Notes under the pieces: model-generated | Told to the model about the DNA's origin: nothing | Seen by the model: only the letters and a program-made list of their open reading frames with translations | The model's database searches: none | Position numbers and translations under genes: made by a program | In this document: positions 32,494 to 44,400 of the stretch, one piece after another | Layout of the letters: each line of letters begins with the position of its first letter | How positions within the stretch are numbered: the stretch's first letter is position 1 | Assembly: GCF_036588685.1 (NCBI RefSeq) | Contig: NC_086376.1 | Coordinates: 27,193,930-27,257,929 of the forward strand | Direction of reading: 5' to 3' | Length of the DNA: 64,000 bases | Source: Mytilus trossulus | Lineage: Eukaryota; Mollusca; Bivalvia; Mytilida; Mytilidae

Positions 32494-35400
32494 GTAAACA
32501 TTATTGATAATTTATGTTTTCAAATATAAGGGATATGTGTTACTTTTTAAAGAGAACTGTTCATCTTTTCCAAATTATGAAAGTAATTTTGTTTATGACT
32601 ATGTTTACATCACAAGAGTAACAAAATCATTTACAATCAAAATGAGAATGGAAATGGGAAATGTGTCAAAGAGACACGCCCATAGAAAAGACAACAGCAG
32701 AATCTTACCAACAGGCCTTCAAACCTGGTCAGCTGGTAAAGTTCCAAATTATCATGGCTGGACCTAGACAAATAAAATTCAAATGCATTTATGTCTGTAT
32801 TCAACGTAAGCTTTGTGGTGAAACATTAATACCCTGTGAATGGGGACGAAGTCTGTATGTATTATTTTTTTTTAATTCAAACATTTTGATAAAAGAAACC
32901 GAAATATTGTACAAAATGGGTATGAATGGTAAATGTTGGATATGAAATGGTAATTTTGGGTAATGACTTGCTACCAATCAATAAAGGATTTAAGAAATTG
33001 ACAAAAAAAAATGCTTTTACCACAAATTTAACTCCCAATCCAGTGTGACAAACCTGACACCTAAAAAAAGTTTCAAGATGGGGCAGGACATAAAATGTGA
33101 CTTTTTTTTATGTCTGACTAGTGAAAAAGATAGTACGGTAGTGTCACCTATATTCGTGGATATAAGAATATTCACACGGAATGCGGTAAAACTAAAAAAC
33201 AACAATTTGTTTTTTATGTCGATAATGTTACCTTAGAACTTCATTAAAATAATACAAGTTAGTTTGATTCTTTCCGTTAGCTAGTTTTTTTTATATGACC
33301 TACATTTCTAGTGTACACAAATCGGCATATGATGCCAAGTACGTCACCTATTTTCGTGGAAAAAGTTCGTTCTAAAAATAACACAAGAAGAACACACAGT
33401 ATGGAAGCCCAGTGGTGAGCATATAATTGTAATTTCATACAAGCATATTTTTGAACATTTTCAAATCAGTGAAACTAAATAAAAACAGTTTTTAAAGACC
33501 AAGTATTTGATTTAATTTTTATTGAGCCTGAAAATCTTTAAAAAAAATTTAAAAAAAATGAAACACCAAAAAAAAAGATTTTTCTCTTCAAGTTTTTAAT
33601 TATATTATTAAAATAATAAGTAACAGATTTAAAAGTTATTTCACTTCCCATTAATTATAAAAAAAAAATTTAGGGTACAGTTAAGTAATTTTTTTCCTTT
33701 GGAATCTTGATTATTTTTTCCCCAGAAGATAACGTTCACATTTATTAAAATCAAGCAATTGTTCACTACTCAAAAGGAGTCCAATAAAGAACTGTCAATA
33801 GTAAATGGTAAATATAAATAAAACTGAAATCAGAGTCAAACAATTTACATATGTATATATCATAATTTCTATTTTCAGTTTCTTTCTGCCTATCGTTCTG
33901 CCTTTTTTAAAGTTGAACCTGTAAATATTAAGAAATGAAAATTAATAATTTTGTTATACACAAATCTTCTTTTTTTTTTTCAAACAAAACAGATAAATTT
34001 AATATTTACAATGTACAGTTAAAACTGTTTATACAAATCCACTTTAAAACTCAATAATCGACATTAGTTGAACTTTATTTACAAGAATTGTGCTCAATAC
34101 CTCCTTTTTGAAGTTCATTTAATAAACTAAAAGTCATCGTTTATTGTTAAAATTCATCTAAAATATATAAGAATATGACACTGATTGCGTTCCATAGATT
34201 TTTTTTGCCGACAGGGAATCTCCTTGTTTATCACGTGATATTGTTCATTAGAAAGTAGCGTAACCAGACAACACTTGGATTTGGGATTATAGCTTGGGAA
34301 TAAAGTTATTGAGGTCGTTGGAAATAAGACAAATAAAGTAATAAGTAAAATCAGCCATTTTGTTTATTAAATAAATAAGTAATAAGTCTTACCTTGCTTG
34401 ATACGTCGCGATTCATTTTTGTATGGTGTTGTTGTAGGGATATCCTATAACAATCAAATCATGCCATTGATGACGTCATAACAATAACACGCATGCGAGA
34501 TATTTAGGATTTCCGGAAGTCCACGAACTTATGTATCCACGAAATTATGTGACTAGACTGTAATGTAACTATGAATGGCAATTCAAGACACAAACTGAAA
34601 CAACTGTTCATGTAATACTGTAATGGTATTAATGAGCATGAATAAAAATGGATTTGTGAATTATGAAGGAGAATTAAATGAGAAGAATATACTTTCAAGA
34701 AAAAAAAACCCTAAGTAAACAATACCAAAAAAAAACCCAAAAATAAGACAAGTAGTAGACATATATACATGTAAACATGGTAAATATATCAATATAACTG
34801 ATTTATGTTTCATTTTTGTATTCTTTGACATTATGAAAAAAGAACTGCGTTGCAGTTAAAAGATTGTAAAAATTATCTATTTTAATTTTTTTTCAGTCTG
34901 AGAGTTCTTTTTATGTTTCAGATGTTTATTTTGTTGCTCAGAATCCTTGATCAAAGTATTCAGTACAGAGAGTGGAGAATGTATCAGAAATCTGCATGGT
35001 CATACAAACACAGTTACTGGCATAGTTGTCAATCCAAATAATAAATTACAGGTAAACTCTTAACATCATTTCTCTTACATGGTACATGTCTTAAAGTTAC
35101 AATTACTAGCATTATTGTTAACCCAAGTATGAAATATTATAATAATAATGTGTAAAATAAGATCGCAAGGGTCAAAAGGTGACAAATGTTACAATTTAGA
35201 AAAACTAAAAAAAAATCATAAATGAGAGTATTGCAGAACTGTGTAAAATAATATTCCATGTTGATGTCTGGCACACTGAAAAAATCAATATTGCCACTAG
35301 AACCAGCTGAAGCTATCTTTCTTACATTCTTAGTACACATACTCATGATTTTGTTGCAAAGCAAATTTTATGACAATATTGTAATCACCACATATTGTAC

Positions 35401-38400
35401 ATGTACAAAAATGTATATATATTGAAAGTTACAGTTTTCCATACTTTCAGGAATATGACTTGTTATCCATTCGTTGTAGTGTTTTGAGCTTTTGATTTTG
35501 CCATTTGATTAGGGAATTCAGTTTTGAATTTTCCTTGGGGTTCAGTATTTTTGTGATTTTACTTTACATACATTGTATGAACTGCAAGATAAGCTAAAAC
35601 AGAACATCATTGGATTAAAACTTAGTGACACTTATATATATATTAATATGATATAATGCATGAAGATGTATACTTATTTCTATAACCAAATGCAAATATG
35701 CTTTGACAGAAAATGAGTTTTATGAAGCAATGAGGGTACAACCTATGTTTTAGTCACAATGGTACATACAATGTGCTAATTTTTTTGAAACAGTTAGTGA
35801 ATGAATTACTAGGATTATAATAACCTAATGTTATTTTTTTTCAAAGTAATTTTCAGTTTGCGAACCTGGTGTCACTTACTGATGCCAACTCAGAAACTGA
35901 AGAACAACACAAATTGTGTCAACCAAAGATAATGAAAACTCAAAGAACAGCCAATCAATAAATATTTAAATTAGATATTTGGCATTCCAAACTATTAAGA
36001 TTGAAACTAGAGCTTTGGCATTCCAAACAATTAAGATTGAAACTAGAGCTTTGGCATTCCAAACAATTAAGATTGAAACTTAAGCTTTGGCATTCCAAAC
36101 AATTAAGATTGAAACTAGAGCTTTGGCATTCCAAACAATTAAGATTGAAACTAGAGCTTTGGCATTCCAAACAATTAAGATTGAAATTAGAGCTTTGGCA
36201 TTCCAAACAATTAAGATTGAAACTAGAGCTTTGGCATTCCAAACAATTAAGATTGAAACTAGAGCTTTGGCATTACAAACAATTGAGATTGAAACTAGAG
36301 CTTTGGCATTCCAAACAATAAAGATTGAAACTAGAGCTTTGACATTCCAAGCAATTAAGATTGAAACTAGAGCTTTGGCATTCCAAACAATTAAGATTGA
36401 AACTAGAGCTTTGGCATTCCAAACAATTAAGATTGAAATTAGAGCTTTGGCATTCCAAACAATTAAGATTGAAACTAGAGCTTTGGCATTCCAAACAATT
36501 AAGATTGAAACTAGAGCTTTGGCATTACAAACAATTGAGATTGAAACTAGAGCTTTGGCATTCCAAACAATAAAGATTGAAACTAGAGCTTTGACATTCC
36601 AAGCAATTAAGATTGAAACTAGAGCTTTGGCATTCCAAACAATTAAGATTGAAACTAGAGCTTTGGCATTCCAAACAATAAAGATTGAAACTAGAGCTTT
36701 GACATTCCAAGCAATTAAGATTGAAACTAGAGCTTTGGCATTCCAAACAATTAAGATTGAAACTAGAGCTTTGGCATTCCAAACAATTAAGATTGAAATT
36801 AGAGCTTTGGCATTCCAAACAATTAAGATTGAAACTAGAGCTTTGGCATTCCAAACAATTAAGATTGAAACTAGAGCTTTGGCATTACAAACAATTGAGA
36901 TTGAAACTAGAGCTTTGGCATTCCAAACAATAAAGATTGAAACTAGAGCTTTGACATTCCAAGCAATTAAGATTGAAACTAGAGCTTTGGCATTCCAAAC
37001 AATTAAGATTGAAACTAAAGCTTTGGCATTCCAAACAATTCAGATTGAAACTAGAGCTTTGGCATTTCAAGCTTTTTGGGGAAAGAAAGTGTCCTGGAGT
37101 CGGTTTCACAAAAACCTTTTGAGTAAGATTGACCTACAGTGTACTGATTTGTTCATGACTTACTCAATCTTAGTCGTATTTTTTTTTGTAAAATCAACTC
37201 CTGAAACCTTTTGCCCAGCACTGTTTTACCAAAGAAACTAGAACTGAATGACCCTAAGACCATTGTACTCAACAACATTGGATTTCAATGTGTATAACTA
37301 TTTATGAACAGGGTATTCTAGAGTTGATCTAATTTTATATTATTAAATTAATAGTTATAGAAAAAATTGTGGCTACTTTGTCATTACTTATGAGTAATCC
37401 TACGTGTGGTTAACTTTATAAACCAAATTTTTTTCATCAATTTTGTATAGATTCTATTGGCCCCTATTAGAAATTCTTACAGTCCTGAAAGTAATTTACA
37501 AATCTGGAATGGAGGCTGAGTAAGATTCTGTGTTTCTTTCCAAAATTAAAGCAGTCTGCAGATATACAGAATTTTCTGGTTACAGATTAAAATCTTGTAA
37601 TACATACTGTAACGATAACCGAGCGGTCAGGCTTTGTTGTTAACTATAAATATTGGAACCCTTAGTGTGTTGCTATAAGAATGGAATATAGGAACTAAAG
37701 TTATAACTGGCGACTCTTCTTTGGTAACGTGGTTCTCTGGTATCGTGGTATTCAGGTAGATCTACAGTTGGTTCTGTATAGGTTTTGTGGTACGTTGTGG
37801 TATTCTGATAGATCTTAGTTTGGTTCCGTTTAGGTTCTAGTAAGAATAACAGACTCGTCGAATAAAAATCAACTTGTATTTACGTGCAATAAATATCAGT
37901 AATTCGTACACATAATAAATAACGTAAGTAACAGTATTCTAGTTTAACAAATAAATACCTTACTTTATTAGAATATCGTAAAGAAAATGGATAGCGGAAC
38001 TATAAAACATAAATACCTAGAAAGTTTACGAACAAGATAGTTTGGTAATCGGCAAATGGTAACGGAAATTCAATGTCAAAAGATAACGTTTCTCTCGAGA
38101 AGTTATTCTCTAAATACAACTTGTTATGGAACTAACAAGCCAACATTTTGCGGAAAAAGTCTGGTTATTACTGATTATTCAATCGCTTGGAATTAGCGTG
38201 TGTCACTTGCCCAGGGTAAAGTCGTACTGAAGCCTTTTTGGCTTACTCCACTGTATTTATACTATGGTAAAATATTACCTAAATGGTTTACCATTTACCA
38301 GTGGTGAAAAATACCTAAACTACCAAAACCGGAATTGGTAATTACCAAAATAATGTTCGGAACGATTGGTAAACGTTTATGTACTTCATTTGATATGAAC

Positions 38401-41400
38401 AATCGAGGGGAGTTCCGAATATAAATTCAAAACATGGACGTTAAGAATAATAAAAAGTTAACAATGTTTACACAAAGTTGTACAAGAAATATAAAATAAA
38501 AACAGTCAATAAACGGTAAGGTTTTAACAACATCATCACACAATTTTAGGGAAAACAAGTTCCATTTCAAAGAACCCCCATTTTGTTACAATACTTTGAT
38601 ACTATAATTTATACATTCTTTGACGCTATCATTTATACATTCTTTGACACTATATCATTTATACATTCTTTGACACTATCATTTAAACATTCTTTGACAC
38701 TATAATTTATACATACTTTGACACTATAATTTATACATTCATGAACACTATCACCTATACATACTTTGACACTTTCATTTATACATTGGTTGACACTATA
38801 ATTTATACATTGGTTGACACTATAATTTATACATTAGTTGACACTATCATTTATACATTCTTTGACACTATAATTTATACATTGGTTGACACTATAATTT
38901 ATACATTGGTTGACACTATAATTTATACATTGGTTGACACTATAATTTATACATTGGTTGACACTATAATTTATACATTCTTTGACACTATCATTCATAC
39001 ATTGGTTGACACTATAATTTATACATACTTTGACACTATAATTTATGCATACTTTGACACTATAATTTATACATACTTTGACACTATAATTAATACATAC
39101 TTTGACACTATAATTTATACATTGGTTGACACTATAATTTATACATTGGTTGACACTCTAATTTATATATAATTTATACATTGGTTGACACTATAATTTA
39201 TACATTCTTTGACACTATAATTTATGCATACTTTGACACTATAATTTATACATACTTTGACACTATAATTAATACATACTTTGACACTATAATTTATACA
39301 TTGGTTGACACTATAATTTATACATTGGTTGACACTATAATTTATACATTGGTAGACACTATAATTTTTACATACTTTGACACTATAATTTATACATACT
39401 TTCACACTATAATTTATACATACTTTGACACTATAATTTATACATACTTTGACACTATAATTTATACATACTTTCACACTATAATTTATACATACTTTGA
39501 TACTATAATTTATACATACGTTGACACTATCATTTATACATACTTTGACACTATAATTTATACATACTTTGACACTATCATTTATACATTTCTGAACACT
39601 ATCATCTATACATACTTTGACACTATCATTTATACATTTCTGAACACTATCATCTATACATACTTTGACACTATCATTTATACATTCTTTGACACTATTA
39701 TTTCAGATTTTGTCCTGTTCATTTGACCAGTCAGTAATACAGTGGGACTATTCTGATGGGGTTTTACTGAAGGTATGAACAAATTATTGTATGACTTTTA
39801 TAAATATATGTTGGTTCATGTTATTTAAGTTGTATATTTCTAGGTCAAAATGTAGCTGGTTTGATAAATATCAATTTTCCTAGTTGTATCACTACTTTTG
39901 ATTCACACAAAACATAGCACATGAAGCCCAATATTCTGTATACCCAACATATGAAAATTTATCAATGATATTCAAGTTTATCAATGAAATATAAACTTAG
40001 ATGCTCAATATTCAAAATGATGTGTATGTGCATAACCATATAATGCAGATGTATAATATATTTTTGAAAATTGCATACGGAGAGGGTATGGGAAATATTT
40101 ATATTTTAATTTGAACCGTCTGTTGTAGGTATATCAGCTTCATTATCCTCTTCATGACATTTCTGTATCATCTCATCAAGAAACTCCAGTCCTTATATTG
40201 AAAAGACAGACTTCTAGACAAGGTAGGTTCTGCTATGTAACATAACATACAATAAATTCTCAAACCTGTCATAAAAAACAAAAATCACTACAATATCTTC
40301 CATTGATTAAAAAAAAAACTTTACTGGAAAATAGAGATTCCAGGTGTTTAAATTCTATGTATAGGAGAATTGATTACAATGTCATTATACATATAATGTG
40401 AGGATAGTACTCGAAACATTATGACATATCGGTTATTTGGTCTTTTATGGAAAGTTGTCTCATATGCAATCATACCATATCTCATTATTTTTATATCATT
40501 TTGGAAATATCTTTGTTGTGACCCAAGAAGATACCAACCAAAGTATTTTATGAAGTTATAACTTTCTGGAATATGAACTGCAGCCATAGCCTTTGTACTA
40601 GGAAGTTGTTTCAATCTTATAACATTCAGAGGGTCTTTTGGGTTGAGGTTTGCTGTTGTACAAGGAAGAAATTTCAATTTTGTAATCCATGGTAGTTGAT
40701 ATTGATTACATCGAAAAATCCTGTTTATTCATCCATAAAATTAATGACCTGCTATTACAAATTTTCATCACCTGATGCTAGTTGGAGGGAAGGATTAAAA
40801 ATATGCATGAACTTAGGTAAGCAAAAATACCCAAATAGATGTAATTTAGGTTCCCTCATTTTACTCAAATACAATAAAGTTTTCTCTAAATAAGAAATAC
40901 AAATACTCATCATTTCAAAACTGATGGTGAGATGTTTATGTTTAATCTATGAACATCAAATACTACTTGAACAGATTTAAATGTTTTAGATATTCTCATA
41001 GAACATTAGATTATCATTATGTATCATGTTAATTTCTGTTATAGAATATGACATCATTGAGTGTATTATGCAAAAAGATTCTGCACCTCAGATAAATGTC
41101 TTGCTTGGAAATGTAAATAAAGAACAATGTTCAATGGCTGTTGGTTGTCAGGTAAGTCTGGACTGTAACAAAGATATATTTTGATTGGTTGTTGGTTGTC
41201 AGGTAAGTCTGTACTGTAAAAAAGATCTATTTTGATTGGTTGTTGGTTGTCAGGTAAGTCTGTACTGTAACAAAGATCTATTTTGATTGGTTGTTGGTTG
41301 TCAGGTAATTAAGCCTGTGTAATAAAACAATGATCCATTATTTTTAACTTTAGTAACAGTTGTAATGTTAGTCTTTAATGAAATATTTGCATTAACTTTT

Positions 41401-44400
41401 GAATATTTATACTTTCATTTATATCAGATTTTTTTAAAGTATTGCTTTATAAACTTTTATTCATTCAAATTTTGACATATTATAATATAAATACATGCAA
41501 CAGAGAAGATACTAATTGATTAAAAAAGTATTGGTCATGTCCATTTGAAATCACTGTTATTCACTCCTGATATGTGCTGTAAAATGTCTTTGTTTTTAAT
41601 ATGACAAAAATTGTTCTGATTAGAAACAGGTGAATATGAAATGGTTTTAATACTAAACTATGTAATATGCATTATAGAAACCAGGGATGCAGTTTATTCT
41701 GTTGTCCTTGAGGGTATGACGACATCTTAAGTTATATTGACAGACGGATGCCTAGTGATGACTTGAGACCTACATGACATGTTAGCACATAAAAGGGACG
41801 ACGAATGCCAAGTGACGCCTCTAACACATTCTATGTGATCCTGGATACTACTGTGCCTCATGATTACCTTCAGACCTCTAACTTAAGTTTGAGGATCCTC
41901 TATAAGATAGTTTCTTGTGTGTTGCCCTTTAACCCTGGAACAGCTGGTGGAAAATCATACTCATCATAAACATGTACATGTATATACCACATGGGACCAA
42001 TGCTAGTCTCTCGGCTAGTCTTTAGATGAAGAACCACAATTACTGACCATATAAAAACCAGAACCAAACAAATGACTAAACCTGACGCAAGTACTTCAAC
42101 AAATTGATAAGGCTGTTGATAACAAAGGCTTGATAAAGTTTCACTTTTATTATAATATAAGTTTGCCCTTTGGGAGTCAGTATCTCAGCTAGGAAAATTT
42201 TGCTCCAGGCCCTGTCGACGACACTTGGTATAGTGGGTAGCCAAGCCCCGTGGACATGGACACTCCGCCAATCAACTGGAACGCAGAGGGTTCCAAAAAG
42301 GGGATGAAGCGATGCTTCATCTCGTAGCAGGGTGCTACGAAAAGGGGTTGAATTGACGGTGGAGAGATGAAAAGTAGTTAATTACTTGGGGATTAGAAGA
42401 GAAATTAACCAGTGGTGAATTTCGTAATGGTCATGTATTAATAAAACACCACTGGGTTGCTGAGAACTGTTCCCACATTCAGTGAAATATTGAAGGTGGT
42501 AGTAAGGGGTGGATGGTGGGTGAAATTGAAAACTTATTCCTATAGAGTAAACGTCCTTTGTATTCAACAGCCAAATCAAAAGTGAGAAGCTGGCAGCCTG
42601 AAATTGTAACCTGAGAACCTAATCCCTGATATCAGACAGACCAAATTAGGCATGACCTTTGACCTTACAATGGAATCAACTGCCCCATTCATGGAAGAAA
42701 CCATTCCATCTGAATAAACAACACTTATACTCTCTGCATAAGTTTCAATTTATTCTGTTGTCCTTGAGGGTATGACGACATCTTAAGTTATATTGACAGA
42801 CGGATGCCTAGTGATGACTTGAGACCTACATGACATGTTAGCACATAAAAGGGACGACGAATGCCAAGTGACGCCTCTAACACATTCTATGTGATCCTGG
42901 ATACTACTGTGCCTCATGATTACCTTCAGACCTCTAACTTAAGTTTGAGGATCCTCTATAAGATAGTTTCTTGTGTGTTGCCCTTTAACCCTGGAACAGC
43001 TGGTGGAAAATCATACTCATCATAAACATGTACATGTATATACCACATGGGACCAATGCTAGTCTCTCGGCTAGTCTTTAGATGAAGAACCACAATTACT
43101 GACCATATAAAAACCAGAACCAAACAAATGACTAAACCTGACGCAAGTACTTCAACAAATTGATAAGGCTGTTGATAACAAAGGCTTGATAAAGTTTCAC
43201 TTTTATTATAATATAAGTTTGCCCTTTGGGAGTCAGTATCTCAGCTAGGAAAATTTTGCTCCAGGCCCTGTCGACGACACTTGGTATAGTGGGTAGCCAA
43301 GCCCCGTGGACATGGACACTCCGCCAATCAACTGGAACGCAGAGGGTTCCAAAAAGAGGATGAAGCGATGCTTCATCTCGTAGCAGGGTGCTACGAAAAG
43401 GGGTTGAATTGACGGTGGAGAGATGAAAAGTAGTTAATTACTTGGGGATTAGAAGAGAAATTAACCAGTGGTGAATTTCGTAATGGTCCAAAAATCAGAT
43501 GTGAAACAGCTGAGTGACCCCCAAGGAATTGAATAGGAATGTGGTTGTAAGGGGATGGACTTAAATTGAACACCTTGGACACCTTCAATACTTCACTGAT
43601 AATAAAGATAGAAATAATTAACTATGCATTTAATCATATGAATCAGTTTTAAAAATAAAACAATCAAATACATGATATATAAATACTCAGATATTTAATA
43701 TCCACAGGTATGTATTGTACATGTGCAAATGTACACTATATGGTATAAAATAAGAATAAAAACAAAATTATTTTACATAAGATATCCCTAATGGAAATAT
43801 ACAAGAATCATGATGATAACTTTTGTTGTGCTTTTTTAATTACATTTTTACTAGTTCTTATATAGCGACAATAACTATTAGACTTCCATCTACCTAATGT
43901 TTTAATTAAGTGATCCTCAATATTAGATTTTCCAGCTGTTGTCGCAGCTCCAATTCGAAATGAATGTCCGTTAAAGGACTGGGGATTATATCCACAGATA
44001 CCCAAAAGATGCTTTAACTTGCTGATGAAAAATTCTCTTTCTAGAGCTTTACCAGATTCGTCAATAAATAAAGCATTATTATTTTGAAATTTAAACATGG
44101 TGTTCCTTACAATCAAATAATCATGTAAAGCTTTAAATGGACAACAATCATGATTTAGCTTGTGAAGTTGAATATCAACACCCATCCTGAAAGGGTCAGT
44201 CTTAGATTGCTTTAAATGTAAAATAACATAGTCAGAATAAAATAAAACATCAGATATACATAAATTGTTGTTACAATCAAATGATTTTGACCTGCGAATT
44301 GTAAACTCGCCACAGCGTAAGAAACCATAAAAAGCTACTGTAAAAGCAGTATATAACATCTGGTCAATAAAAGGTGAAAAAATCCCTTCTTTAAGCTTAA

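Noticed and set aside
36087-37241. 384-codon open frame with a 12-residue repeat
   Set aside because: It is the 36-bp minisatellite read in phase. The opposite strand is open too, and it lies in a WDR75 intron.
39181-39726. 181-codon open frame with DTIIYTYF repeats
   Set aside because: In-phase 24-bp minisatellite that runs into WDR75 exon 3 in another frame.
40348-40677. 109-codon minus-strand frame
   Set aside because: Overlaps an interspersed repeat fragment, no recognised homology, and lies in WDR75 intron 4.
42382-43588. Short minus-strand frames in the retroelement B-A blocks
   Set aside because: They lie in the terminal repeats and match no protein of this element class.
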